This document shows positions 1-8,787 of a DNA stretch of 64,000 bases, in pieces. Under the pieces are notes generated by a model. The model saw only the letters and a program-made list of their open reading frames with translations, was not told the DNA's origin and did not search any database. Origin of the DNA: Sphingosinicella sp. BN140058 (GTDB lineage: Bacteria > Pseudomonadota > Alphaproteobacteria > Sphingomonadales > Sphingomonadaceae); assembly GCF_004135585.1 (NCBI RefSeq), contig NZ_CP035501.1:2179501-2243500 (forward strand), given 5' to 3'. Made by a program: the position numbers and the translations under genes. Every line of letters starts with the position of its first letter. Within the stretch, counting starts at the first letter, position 1.

Positions 1-1
1 C

Positions 2-844
2 ATCCACGCGCGCCACATCGCCGGCGATGGCGAGACCACGGCGACCCTGGCGACCGACGCGGCCCGCAAGGCGCTGGACGCCGCCGGGATCACCGCCGAC
101 CAGATCGGCCTGATCGTGCTTGCGACCGCGACTCCGGACCAGACCTTTCCGGCGAGCGCGACCCGGGTACAGACGGCACTCGGCATCAACGATTGCATCG
201 CCTTCGACGTCGCCGCCGTCTGCACCGGCTTTCTCTATGCCTTGTCGGTCGCCGACAACATGGTGAAGGGCGGGATGGCCGATTACGCGCTCGTGATCGG
301 ATCCGAGACGTTCAGCCGCCTCCTCGACTGGGAGGACCGCACGACCTGCGTGCTGTTCGGAGACGGTGCGGGCGCTCTCGTGCTCCAGGCGCAGAACACC
401 GAGGATCGCGGCATTCTCGCCACCCGCCTCCACGCCGACGGACGGCACAACGATCTGCTCTACGTCGACGGCGGCGTGTCCACCACCGGCACCGTCGGCA
501 AGCTTCGCATGAAGGGCAAGGAAGTGTTTCGGCATGCGGTGGTCAATCTCGCCGACGTCCTGAACGAGGTTCTGGAGGTGGCCGGACATACCCCGGACGA
601 GGTCGACTGGGTGGTTCCGCATCAGGCCAACAAGCGGATACTCGACGCCACCGCCCGCAAGCTAGGCCTGGCGCCGGAGCGGGTGATCGTCACGGTCGAT
701 CAGCATGCCAACACGTCTGCGGCGTCGGTGCCGCTGGCACTCGACACCGCGGTTCGCGACGGCCGCATCAAACAGGGTGACCTGATCGTCCTCGAAGCGA
801 TGGGCGGCGGCTTCACCTGGGGGGCGGCTGTTGCCCGCTTTTGA
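2..844 (+). CDS. fabH: 3-oxoacyl-ACP synthase III (FabH), 5' end outside window
   Basis: Condenses acetyl-CoA (or another short acyl-CoA) with malonyl-ACP to start fatty acid synthesis in the cytoplasm. The frame is open from the window edge, so the N-terminus is missing; about 280 residues are visible. The catalytic triad of the KAS III family can be read: Cys in AAVCTGF (codon at 221-223), His in VPHQANKR (near 619) and Asn in [10 protein letters not shown] (near 712). The C-terminal [13 protein letters not shown] is also typical. The next gene, ihfA, follows after 156 bp. plsX is the usual upstream neighbour in this group, but it is not visible here. Confidence 0.96.
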   Translation: MHARHIAGDGETTATLATDAARKALDAAGITADQIGLIVLATATPDQTFPASATRVQTALGINDCIAFDVAAVCTGFLYALSVADNMVKGGMADYALVIGSETFSRLLDWEDRTTCVLFGDGAGALVLQAQNTEDRGILATRLHADGRHNDLLYVDGGVSTTGTVGKLRMKGKEVFRHAVVNLADVLNEVLEVAGHTPDEVDWVVPHQANKRILDATARKLGLAPERVIVTVDQHANTSAASVPLALDTAVRDGRIKQGDLIVLEAMGGGFTWGAAVARF

Positions 845-1000
845 GCCTCGCGCGCTGAATTCCGTGTGCTTTGTCGAAGTAAATGAACCGTTCGCAGCAA
901 ATGGTCAGCTTGCGAGGGCATCCTGCCGCATCGGCGGTTTGCAGATCTAAGCCTTTTGCACTATGCTTTTTCAACATTTTCTTCGGGGGAAGGGGAGGCC

Positions 1001-1324
1001 ATGGCCGACGCAGGTATCATGAGACGCACCGAGGCCGGCACATTGACGAGGGCCGACCTGGCCGACGTCATCCATCGCGAAATCGGCCTGTCCCGCGCCG
1101 AATCGGCCGGCATCGTCGAGCGAATCCTCCATCACATGTGCCACGCCCTCTCGGACGGCCAGAATGTGAAGATCTCGGGCTTCGGCAGCTTCATCCTGCG
1201 CGACAAGGGTGAGCGGGTCGGCCGCAATCCCAAGACCGGCGTCGAAGTGCCGATCGCGCCGCGCCGGGTGCTTACCTTCCGCGCCAGTCAGATCATGCGC
1301 GAGCGTATCGCCCGGGCGGGCTGA
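1001..1324 (+). CDS. ihfA: Integration host factor alpha subunit
   Basis: HU/IHF-fold DNA-bending protein, normally a heterodimer with IHF-beta, acting in nucleoid structure, recombination and promoter architecture. The 107-residue length suits the family. The DNA-binding arm signature [12 protein letters not shown] and the preceding [15 protein letters not shown] are clear. I chose the ATG at 1001 because GGGGGAAGGGGAGG lies just upstream and the residues after it ([18 protein letters not shown]) align with the usual start; the frame is open further upstream but that stretch is not conserved-looking. It is followed after 7 bp by a MerR-type gene, so the two are probably cotranscribed. Confidence 0.95.
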   Translation: MADAGIMRRTEAGTLTRADLADVIHREIGLSRAESAGIVERILHHMCHALSDGQNVKISGFGSFILRDKGERVGRNPKTGVEVPIAPRRVLTFRASQIMRERIARAG

Positions 1325-1331
1325 GCGCGCG

Positions 1332-1712
1332 ATGAGCGAAGCGCCCCGCAAGAGCGACCAAGCCTTTCGGACGATCGGCGAGCTCGCCGCCGATCTGGGC
1401 GTACCGCAGCACATCCTTCGTTATTGGGAGACCCGTTTCCCGCAGCTGCGCCCCCTGCAGCGCGCGGGCAACCGGCGCTATTACCGCCCGGCCGACGTGG
1501 CACTCGCCCACCGCATCCATCGCCTCCTCAACGAGGACGGCTATACGATCCGCGGCGTCCAGCAGCTGCTCGCGGGACGATCCGGGGATGGCGAGGAGGC
1601 GGTTGCGGCAACCGGCCCAACCCCCGCCAATCAGCAGGACGACGGCTTCCCCAATCAGGACCTGCTTGCGATTCGCCGGATGCTGGCGGACGCGCTGGAA
1701 GCGACCGCCTGA
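1332..1712 (+). CDS. MerR-family transcriptional regulator
   Basis: Small DNA-binding regulator of 126 residues. The winged-helix MerR motif occupies about residues 14-85: [37 protein letters not shown] and the helix ending [10 protein letters not shown] (quoted in pieces). The C-terminal part is short, polar and lacks the Cys residues of metal sensors, so the ligand, if any, is unknown. It starts 8 bp after ihfA, an arrangement I know from other alphaproteobacteria, where this gene is annotated only as MerR family. The frame is open to 1209, but that part overlaps ihfA. Confidence 0.88.
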   Translation: MSEAPRKSDQAFRTIGELAADLGVPQHILRYWETRFPQLRPLQRAGNRRYYRPADVALAHRIHRLLNEDGYTIRGVQQLLAGRSGDGEEAVAATGPTPANQQDDGFPNQDLLAIRRMLADALEATA

Positions 1713-1816
1713 AGCGTCAGCGGACCGGATCAGCCCGGTTCATATCCCAGGCTGATACCGACAGCTCCGTACCAAGATCAGGCTCTCGTCCCTGCTTCGG
1801 AAACGGCCCCGCCCGC

Positions 1817-2353
1817 TCAATAACTGTCTTCGTCGGGACCGAGTTCGGGATCGAGGTCGCGCGGCCGGATGAACCGGTCGAGGTCTCCCATATCCCCCTC
1901 AATGGCGGCCCAGCGGTCGACTGCGAACGCAATCTCCGCCAGCGTGGCGGTGGGATATTTGATCGCCGCTTCGACGCGCAGCGCATTGTCGCGCGCCAGC
2001 AGCAGAACCAGGTCCTCGAGGCCGGGATTGTGCCCGACGAGCAGCAACCGGTCGACATTGTCATCGGTCTCGTGGATGATGTCGAGCAACGCGGCGGTGC
2101 CGGCAAGGTAGAGGCGCTCGTCATAAATCGTGCCGAGCCGCCCGAACGTCTGCTCGAGCTCGCCAAGCGTCTCCATCACCCGTTTGGCCGGAGACGCGAC
2201 CACCCGATCGAAGCCGAGTCCCCGCGCCCGCATTTCTGCGCCCACAGTCCGTGCGGCGCGCCGTCCGCGCGGATTGAGCGGCCGATCGAAATCACGCGCA
2301 ACCGGATCGTTCCAGGTCGATTTTGCGTGGCGCAGCAGCGTCAGCGTCTTCAT
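1817..2353 (-). CDS. SixA-like histidine phosphatase
   Basis: A 178-residue member of the histidine phosphatase (phosphoglycerate mutase-like) superfamily. The phosphohistidine-forming motif LLRHAKSTW is at residues 6-14 and the second catalytic His is in LLVGHNPGLEDL. This subgroup includes SixA, which removes phosphate from phosphohistidine proteins, but the real substrate here is not shown by the sequence. Its ATG overlaps the stop of the upstream helicase gene (ATGA), so translation is probably coupled. The 104 bp between its stop and the convergent MerR gene hold nothing that I recognise. Confidence 0.85.
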   Translation of the reverse strand: MKTLTLLRHAKSTWNDPVARDFDRPLNPRGRRAARTVGAEMRARGLGFDRVVASPAKRVMETLGELEQTFGRLGTIYDERLYLAGTAALLDIIHETDDNVDRLLLVGHNPGLEDLVLLLARDNALRVEAAIKYPTATLAEIAFAVDRWAAIEGDMGDLDRFIRPRDLDPELGPDEDSY

Positions 2354-5064
2354 TCGGCCCCTTCGGTTTGCCGCTGCGCCTGATGCCCGAAAGGATGATC
2401 GGAGGAAAGCAGCAACCGCACCCGATCGATCGCATCGGACAGGCTGAGCCGGCGGATCGTCACGCCGGGCGGGAACGCGGTGAGCAGCCGCGACGGCATT
2501 GCCGACGACAGCAGAACGAAAACCCCGCGATCCTCCCGGCGCCGGATCAGCCGGCCGAAGGCCTGGGCCAGGCGCGCACGGACGACACGATCGTCATAGG
2601 CGCTGCCGCCGCCGGCCGCCTTGCGCGCGGCGTGAAGCACGGTCGGCCGGGGCCACGGCACGCCTTCCATCACCACCAGGCGCAGGGAATGGCCGGGCAC
2701 GTCGACGCCGTCGCGAAGCGCATCGGTGCCGAGCAGGGAGGCGCGCGGATCGTCGCGGAAGATGTCGACAAGGGTGCCGGTGTCGATCGGATCGACGTGC
2801 TGGGCGTAGAGCGGCAGACCGGCGCGGGCGAGCCGGTCGGCGATCCGCGCATGCACGGCCTTGAGCCGCTGGATGGCGGTGAACAGGCCGAGCGTGCCGC
2901 CCTCCGCAGCCTCGATCAAACGCCCATAGGCACCGGCGAGTTGGGCGACGTCGCCGCGCTTCAGATCGGTGACGATCAGCACTTCGCTGTTGGAAGCGTA
3001 ATCGAACGGGCTCTCGGCGGCGAATCTCTGCACCGGCACCGGCAGGTGACAGGCGCCGGTGCGGGCATCGGCCGCTCCCCAATCCTCAGCGCCGCGCAGG
3101 GTGGCGGAGGTGACGACGACGCTGTGCGCCGGCTCGAGCACCGTCTTCGCCAGGGGCCGCGTGGGGTCGAGCCAGCGGCGATGCAGACCGATGTCGAATT
3201 CGCGCCCGTCGACGCGATCGACCGCGAGCCAGTCGACGAAATCCGGATCCGCCGGGCCGCCCAGGCGCGCGGCGAGCGCGATCCAGGATTGCAGCATCTG
3301 CGAACGCCAGGTGAGGCCGCCGATCGCGCCCTCGATGCGGGCACGTGCCTGCGCGTCGAGCCAATCGGGCGCATCTTCGAGCACCGCCTCCAGCCGCTTG
3401 GCGAGTGCCATGAGCGGCCGCAGCAGGGATTCCAGCGCTTCGACCGCCGGCGCCGCCGCTTCGACGATGTCCGCATCGAGCTCGGCGATCTCGGTCTCGA
3501 TGGCATAGCCGGCATCCTGCGCGGTGGCGCGGGCATAAGCGGTCGCGCGGACGGCGGCGAGCAGCTTCTCGAGCGGACCGAAGGCCGTGCCTTCGGCGAG
3601 CCGGCCGAGCCAGCCGTCGCCCGGCAGAAGCCCCGCCGCCTCGATCGCATTCTGGAGAGCAAGGCCGCCGGCTTCGTCATAGGAGGCGACGTCTGTCAGA
3701 CGTGCCGCCAATCCCCGCCGCCGGCCGCGCGACTTGCCCTCTGGGCCGATCAGCCACCGCCGGAGCTCGATCGTCTCCTGGCCGGTCAGCGCCGCAGCGA
3801 ACGTCGAATCGGCCGCGTCGAACAGATGATGGCCCTCGTCGAACACCATTCGGGTCGGGGGATTGTCGCGCGCCCGTGCCGCATTGACCATCACCAGCGC
3901 GTGATTGGCGATGACGATATCGGCGTCCTGGCTGGCGCGGGCGGCACGTTCGATGAAGCATTTGCGGTAATGCGGGCAGCCCGCATAGACGCACTCGCCG
4001 CGGCGGTCGGTCAGCGCGGTCGATCCGGCGCGGCGGAACAAGGAGGTCAGCCAGCCGGGCAGATCGCCGCCGACCATGTCGCCGTCCTTGCTGTAGGCGG
4101 CCCAGCGGGCGACGAGCTGGGCGAGGATCGCGGCGCGGCCGGCAAAGCCGCCCTGGAGCGCATCCTCGAGATTGAGCAGGCAGAGGTAATTCTCGCGGCC
4201 CTTGCGGACGACGATCCTTTTCTGCCGCTCCTCCGCGTCGGGGAACAGGCGAAGGCCCTCGCGATCGAGCTGGCGCTGCAGCGCCTTGGTGTAGGTCGAC
4301 ACCCACACCGCGCCGTCGGCCTTCTCCGCCCAGACGGACGCCGGCGCGAGATAGCCGAGGGTCTTGCCGATCCCGGTCCCCGCCTCCGCCAGCAGCATGT
4401 TCGGCGCGCCCTCCGCCTTTCGCGGCGCGAAGGCGGCGGCGGCGGCGGCCGCATAATCGCGCTGGCCCTGGCGGACCTCAGCGGCGCTGCCGACCAGATC
4501 GGCGAGCCGCTCGACCGCCTCGATCTCGCTCACTCGCACTGCGCGCGGCTGCGGGCGGCCGGCATTTTCCTCCCATTCGGGGAGCCGCGAGAACAGCCAT
4601 CGTTCGTCGCGCTCCGGCCGCTTCAGCACCTGCGCGATCGCCGGCGCCCACGACCAGCGCAGCTTCCAGAGCGCCTGCGCCGAAGCCCATGCCCCTTCCC
4701 GCTCAGGCCAATCGGCCGCCATCTGGGCCAGGAGGGACTCGGCCGCGCTGCGCAGCAGCGGCGCCGCGTCGGCGTCGCTCGCCGGCACCTCGAGGTCGAG
4801 CGCGGCGGCAATCCCCTTCGGGGTCGGCACGACGAAGCGGGCGGGATGAACGAACGCGAACAATTCGAGCAGATCGGCGCCGGACAGCTCCGGATAGCCG
4901 AGCCGCTGGCCGATCAACGGCGCGTTGAGCATGATCACCGGAGTCTCGGCGGCAATGGCGATCGCCTCGCCACGGCCGAGCCCGCGCACCTCGCCGTCCG
5001 GTGTCGCCAGCCAGATCCCGCCATGGGTGGCGTGAAGCGCCGGATAAGGGAGCGTGAGGCCCAT
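2350..5064 (-). CDS. DinG/YoaA-type ATP-dependent DNA helicase
   Basis: Superfamily 2 XPD-like helicase, 904 residues from the chosen ATG at 5064. Walker A is AEAGTGIGKTLGYL; the four-cysteine iron-sulfur cluster region includes CVYAGCPHYRKCF; the Walker B/DEAH equivalent is VFDEGHHLFDAA; motif VI is AQAFGRLIRR near the C-terminus. Such enzymes unwind D-loops, R-loops and G-quadruplexes during repair. The frame is open to 5139, but the stretch before 5064 looks non-coding and MGLTLPYPALHA is the more likely start. The roughly 300-residue N-terminal part before Walker A is longer than in E. coli DinG and is typical of alphaproteobacterial homologues. It overlaps the SixA-like gene downstream. 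Confidence 0.9.
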   Translation of the reverse strand: MGLTLPYPALHATHGGIWLATPDGEVRGLGRGEAIAIAAETPVIMLNAPLIGQRLGYPELSGADLLELFAFVHPARFVVPTPKGIAAALDLEVPASDADAAPLLRSAAESLLAQMAADWPEREGAWASAQALWKLRWSWAPAIAQVLKRPERDERWLFSRLPEWEENAGRPQPRAVRVSEIEAVERLADLVGSAAEVRQGQRDYAAAAAAAFAPRKAEGAPNMLLAEAGTGIGKTLGYLAPASVWAEKADGAVWVSTYTKALQRQLDREGLRLFPDAEERQKRIVVRKGRENYLCLLNLEDALQGGFAGRAAILAQLVARWAAYSKDGDMVGGDLPGWLTSLFRRAGSTALTDRRGECVYAGCPHYRKCFIERAARASQDADIVIANHALVMVNAARARDNPPTRMVFDEGHHLFDAADSTFAAALTGQETIELRRWLIGPEGKSRGRRRGLAARLTDVASYDEAGGLALQNAIEAAGLLPGDGWLGRLAEGTAFGPLEKLLAAVRATAYARATAQDAGYAIETEIAELDADIVEAAAPAVEALESLLRPLMALAKRLEAVLEDAPDWLDAQARARIEGAIGGLTWRSQMLQSWIALAARLGGPADPDFVDWLAVDRVDGREFDIGLHRRWLDPTRPLAKTVLEPAHSVVVTSATLRGAEDWGAADARTGACHLPVPVQRFAAESPFDYASNSEVLIVTDLKRGDVAQLAGAYGRLIEAAEGGTLGLFTAIQRLKAVHARIADRLARAGLPLYAQHVDPIDTGTLVDIFRDDPRASLLGTDALRDGVDVPGHSLRLVVMEGVPWPRPTVLHAARKAAGGGSAYDDRVVRARLAQAFGRLIRRREDRGVFVLLSSAMPSRLLTAFPPGVTIRRLSLSDAIDRVRLLLSSDHPFGHQAQRQTEGAE

Positions 5065-5249
5065 GGTGTCTCTTAGACGATCTCGGAACGAAACGGCAAC
5101 GCCGCGATGCGGATGTGGGGCGCAGAGGATGCCATGCAAGGCGCGCGCTGAATAAGGTCTGAAGGCGAATCCGGACTCGGGCTGATCGGGCCTTCGTCGC
5201 CGCCGGGGGAGTCACCGCCCTGGCGCAGTGGGAGCGTCAGCGGCCCCGG

Positions 5250-5582
5250 TCACCCCGCATTGTCGAACTTGCGGATCTCGACCGCGCCTTCGTCGAAGCC
5301 GTCGAGCAGGCGCGCATTGACGCCCATCTTGCCGAAATCCTCGCCGAGCGTCTCCCAGTGCGTGCCGCAGCCGCAGACCGGGCAATGGTGGATGCCGATC
5401 ATCCGATCGCCCCAGACATAGGCCTTCGTCTCGCCGGTGATGCGCACGGCGTCCGGCGGATAATAAGCGACTCGCCAGGCGGTCCGCCGGCAGAGCGAGC
5501 AATTGCAGTCGGCCACCCATGTCGGCGGGCTCGGCACGTCGATGCGTACGTTGCCGCAGTGGCAGCTTCCCTGAACGCTCAT
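5250..5582 (-). CDS. GFA-family zinc protein (CENP-V/GFA domain)
   Basis: A 110-residue protein with the cysteine pattern of the GFA/CENP-V fold: GSCHCGNVR near residue 7, CNCSLCRRT near residue 26, and CPVCGCGTHW near residue 67. These residues bind structural and catalytic zinc in glutathione-dependent formaldehyde-activating enzyme, the founding member. Most homologues have no proven reaction, so the name is only a family label. It lies upstream of the helicase gene on the same strand with 185 bp between; that gap contains no gene. Confidence 0.85.
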   Translation of the reverse strand: MSVQGSCHCGNVRIDVPSPPTWVADCNCSLCRRTAWRVAYYPPDAVRITGETKAYVWGDRMIGIHHCPVCGCGTHWETLGEDFGKMGVNARLLDGFDEGAVEIRKFDNAG

Positions 5583-5730
5583 CCGGATTTGTAATCGCCG
5601 GCGCGCGACGATTGCAAGCGGCGGCGATCCGGTGAGCGGGGCGATTGCTTTTCAGCTTCTCATCCTCCCCGCCAGCGAAGGGGCCCAATCCGTCTTGCGC
5701 GGACCGGGAGAAGCGACGAAGAAGCGGCAC

Positions 5731-7347
5731 ATGTCCCGCCGTGAAATCCCTGCCGCTGTGCGCGAAGCCGCGCTCGTCTCCAAGGCCTGGCCCTATGAGG
5801 AAGCGCGCAAGCTTCTGAAACGCTATCCGAACGGCCCGGACAAGGGCGAGATCGTGTTCGAGACGGGCTACGGTCCGTCGGGCCTGCCCCACCTCGGCAC
5901 CTTCCAGGAGGTCGCGCGCACGTTGATGGTGCGCCATGCGCTCACCGAGATGGCGGACTGGCCGACGCGCCTGATCGCTTTTTCCGACGACATGGACGGC
6001 ATGCGCAAGGTGCCGCCGGGCGTGCCGAACCAAGAAATGATGCTGGCCCATATCGACGAGCCGCTGTCGCGGGTGCCGGATCCCTATGGCTGCGACCATG
6101 CGAGCTACGCCGCGCACAACAATAACCTGCTGCGGGAATTCCTCGATCGGTTCGGCTTCGATTACGAATTCCTGTCCTCGTCCGATTGCTACGGCTCCGG
6201 CCGGTTCGACGCGGCGCTGCGCCAGGTGCTGCGCACCTATGACGAGATCATGGGGGTCATGCTGCCCACCCTGCGCGAGGAACGGCGCAAGACCTATTCG
6301 CCGGTGCTGCCGGTGAGCCGGATTTCCGGCAAGGTGCTGCAGGTGGCGATCGAGGTGATCGACGCCGAAGCCGGCCTCGTCCGCTACGTCGAGCCGGAGA
6401 CGGGCGAGAGCGTCGATCAGTCGATCTTCGGCGGCGGGGCGAAATTGCAGTGGAAGGTCGACTGGGCGATGCGCTGGGCCGCGCTCGGCGTCGACTACGA
6501 AATGGCGGGCAAGGATCTGATCGACTCGGTCATCCAGAGCTCCAAGATCGCCCGGATCCTCGGCGCCCGGCCGCCGGAAGGCTTCAATTACGAGCTCTTC
6601 CTGGACGAAAATGGCGAGAAGATCTCGAAGACCAAGGGCAACGGCGTCACCATCGACGAGTGGCTGACCTACGCCCCCCCCGAGAGCCTGGCCTTCTACA
6701 TCTACCGCGAGCCGAAAAAGGCCAAGCAATTGAGCTTCGGGGTCATCCCCAAGGCGGTGGACGAATATTATCAATTCCTCGCGGCTTATGCCGACCAGCC
6801 GATCGACAAGAAGCTCGGCAACCCGGTCCATCACATCCACGCCGGCGAGGTTCCCGGCGTGCGGCCTCCGGTGAGCTTCGCGCTGCTGCTCAATATCGCC
6901 AGCCTGCCCGGCGTCGGCAATCGCGAGACGATCTGGAGCTTCCTCCAGCGCTACAATCCGGGGCTCAGCGCGGAAGCGAACCCCGAGCTCGACCGGCTCG
7001 TCGGCTATGCCGTGGCCTATGGCAGCCGTTTCGTCGCGCCGTCGCTGCGGCGGCGGCCGCCGACCGCGCAGGAAGTGCCCGCGCTGCGGGAGCTCGACGC
7101 CCTGCTGGCGCAGGACGACGGCACCGGCCGCGCCGACGAGGACCCGGCGGCGGTGCTGCAGAACCATGTCTACGAGATCGGCAAGAGCCATTACGGCAAG
7201 GAAGGCCTGCGCGACTGGTTCAAGGTGCTGTACGAAACCCTGCTCGGCAGCGACCAGGGCCCGCGCATGGGCAGCTTCATCGCGCTTTACGGCGTCGAGA
7301 ACAGCCGCCGGCTGATCGCCGAGGCGCTGGAAGCCGCCGGGGCCTGA
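5731..7347 (+). CDS. lysS: Lysyl-tRNA synthetase, class I
   Basis: Charges tRNA-Lys with lysine in the cytoplasm. This is the class I (archaeal-type) enzyme, 538 residues, which most alphaproteobacteria use instead of the class II enzyme. The HIGH-like motif is PSGLPHLGT near residue 50 and the KMSKS-like motif is KISKTKGNG near residue 300. I chose the ATG at 5731 (MSRREIPAAVREAA); the frame is open to 5632, but that segment is not protein-like. The ribosome binding site is weak. A 659-codon open frame on the opposite strand is a shadow of this gene. Confidence 0.95.
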   Translation: MSRREIPAAVREAALVSKAWPYEEARKLLKRYPNGPDKGEIVFETGYGPSGLPHLGTFQEVARTLMVRHALTEMADWPTRLIAFSDDMDGMRKVPPGVPNQEMMLAHIDEPLSRVPDPYGCDHASYAAHNNNLLREFLDRFGFDYEFLSSSDCYGSGRFDAALRQVLRTYDEIMGVMLPTLREERRKTYSPVLPVSRISGKVLQVAIEVIDAEAGLVRYVEPETGESVDQSIFGGGAKLQWKVDWAMRWAALGVDYEMAGKDLIDSVIQSSKIARILGARPPEGFNYELFLDENGEKISKTKGNGVTIDEWLTYAPPESLAFYIYREPKKAKQLSFGVIPKAVDEYYQFLAAYADQPIDKKLGNPVHHIHAGEVPGVRPPVSFALLLNIASLPGVGNRETIWSFLQRYNPGLSAEANPELDRLVGYAVAYGSRFVAPSLRRRPPTAQEVPALRELDALLAQDDGTGRADEDPAAVLQNHVYEIGKSHYGKEGLRDWFKVLYETLLGSDQGPRMGSFIALYGVENSRRLIAEALEAAGA

Positions 7348-7617
7348 CGCTGAGGCCGATCAGGCCCTCGCTCGACGCAGGGCCACGGCTGCGATCTTCA
7401 TTGCACATTCCTCCTCGAAGTTATCGAGCGGGATCGTGCGGGCCTGCAGGGCCGGACGGGAGTGCGACTCTGCGGAGACCGCGATCGCGTCGACGGATTG
7501 CGGAAAAGCGTGAGAACAACCCCGGGTGGCGCGGATTGATCGGCGAAGGGACAGCAGGAAGAGGCTTCGACCGGCACAGCCCGACCGGTGGTTCTGGCGA
7601 TGGACGCTCGGTTTACC

Positions 7618-7670
7618 CTCACCCCGGCGCATTGCGACGCGGTCCCCTCCCCGAGCAAGCCCGGGGAGGG
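7618..7670. repeat. Two-hairpin intergenic repeat, copy 1; possible terminator of the inositol synthase operon
   Basis: The copy has an imperfect first hairpin (around 7625-7643) and a perfect 9-bp second hairpin with arms CCCTCCCCG (7645-7653) and CGGGGAGGG (7662-7670). The same layout recurs at 41183, 47581 and 58579. It lies 10 bp beyond the stop of the minus-strand inositol synthase gene and could end that transcript, although there is no strong T-run. The rest of the 333-bp gap 7348-7680 holds no gene that I can support. Confidence 0.55.
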
Positions 7671-7680
7671 TTGGCGGAGA

Positions 7681-8787
7681 TCACCCCTTGATGAAGGCCT
7701 CGAGCGCGGCGTGGGCTTCGTCGTCGGTGGTCTGGACCGGCGGGTGCTTGCAGAAATAGGCCGCCGCCGGGTGGATCGGGCCGGCGAAGCCGCGGTCCTT
7801 GGCGATCTTGGCGCAGCGGATCATGTCGATGGCGACGCCGGCCGAATTGGGGCTGTCCTCGACCGACAGGCGAAGCTCGATGTTCATCGGCACGCCGCCG
7901 AACAGCTGGCCTTCCATGCGCAGGAAGCACACCTTGTTGTCGTTCTGCCAGGCGACATAGTCGGAGGGTCCGACATGGATGTTCTCGTCGTCCAAGCGAT
8001 GCTCGGCGACGGACTGCACCGCCTCCGTCTTCGACACCTTCTTCGAGGCGAGCCGCTTGCGGTTCGACATGTTGAGGAAGTCGGTGTTGCCGCCGGTGTT
8101 GAGCTGATAGGTGCGATCGAGCTTGACGCCGCGCTTGTGGAACAGATCGGTCAGCACGCGGTGGACGATGGTCGCGCCGAGCTGCGCCTTGATGTCGTCG
8201 CCGATGATCGGCACGCCGGCATCCTCGAACCGCTTCGCCCAGCCTTCGTTGGACGCGATGAACACCGGGATGTTGTTGACGAAGGCGACGCCGGCTTCGA
8301 GCGCGCATTCGGCGTAGAATTCGGTCGCCTCCTGGCTGCCCACCGGCAGATAGTTCATCAGCACGTCGGTGTTGGTTTCCTTGAGCCGGCGAACGATGTC
8401 CGCCTTGTCCGGCTCGGCCGCGTCGGCGACGAGGAAGGTGCGGTCATCCGGCGCATCGGCCATGTGATCGGAGAAGCCGTCGAGGACGCGGCCCATCTCG
8501 ACGATCGTGCCCGAAGCGGGCACGTGATCGCAGAAGATGGCGGTGCAGTTCGGCTTTTCGAAGATCGCCTCGGCGACATCGCGGCCGACCTTGCGGCGAT
8601 CGATGTCCCAAGCGGCGACGATCTTGATGTCCTTGGGACGGTAACCGCCAAGGTCCCAATGCATGAGACCGATCTGCTCGTTGGCGCCGCCATTCTGATA
8701 ATGGGCGATGCCCTGAACGAGCGAGCTGGCACAATTGCCGATGCCGATGACGGCGACGTTGATCGCCTTGGGATCATGGAGGCTCAT
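7681..8787 (-). CDS. myo-Inositol-1-phosphate synthase (INO1 family)
   Basis: Converts glucose-6-phosphate to 1L-myo-inositol 1-phosphate with catalytic NAD; cytoplasmic. The 368-residue length matches the short prokaryotic (mycobacterial/Thermotoga-like) form. The nucleotide-binding motif GIGNCASSLVQG is at about residues 15-26; the family blocks NYLPVGSQEAT, GDDIKAQLGATIVHR and NTGGNTDFLNM follow in order. The ATG at 8787 overlaps the stop of the upstream glycosidase gene (TGATG), so it is the last gene of the four-gene minus operon. INO1 is patchy in Proteobacteria. Its place beside glycosyltransferases suggests that inositol or a derivative enters the product of this locus; that is inference. 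Confidence 0.93.
   Translation of the reverse strand: MSLHDPKAINVAVIGIGNCASSLVQGIAHYQNGGANEQIGLMHWDLGGYRPKDIKIVAAWDIDRRKVGRDVAEAIFEKPNCTAIFCDHVPASGTIVEMGRVLDGFSDHMADAPDDRTFLVADAAEPDKADIVRRLKETNTDVLMNYLPVGSQEATEFYAECALEAGVAFVNNIPVFIASNEGWAKRFEDAGVPIIGDDIKAQLGATIVHRVLTDLFHKRGVKLDRTYQLNTGGNTDFLNMSNRKRLASKKVSKTEAVQSVAEHRLDDENIHVGPSDYVAWQNDNKVCFLRMEGQLFGGVPMNIELRLSVEDSPNSAGVAIDMIRCAKIAKDRGFAGPIHPAAAYFCKHPPVQTTDDEAHAALEAFIKG

Noticed and set aside
1713..1816. Possible tRNA-Pro after the MerR gene, expected from gene order in related genomes
   Set aside because: No cloverleaf, no GGTTCGAATCC-type T-loop and no CCA end can be found in these 104 bp.
2323..5076. 917-codon open frame on the plus strand opposite the DinG-like helicase
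   Set aside because: It is a shadow of the helicase gene caused by high GC at third positions. The protein has no recognisable motif and is rich in Arg, Gly and Ala, while the minus-strand frame has all helicase motifs.
5212..7191. 659-codon open frame on the minus strand opposite lysS
   Set aside because: Same GC artefact; its C-terminal part also crosses the GFA gene in another frame. lysS is unmistakable on the plus strand.
7360..7632. 90-codon minus-strand ORF in the gap after lysS
   Set aside because: It runs through the two-hairpin repeat, has no ribosome site and no protein-like composition. I treat the gap as non-coding.
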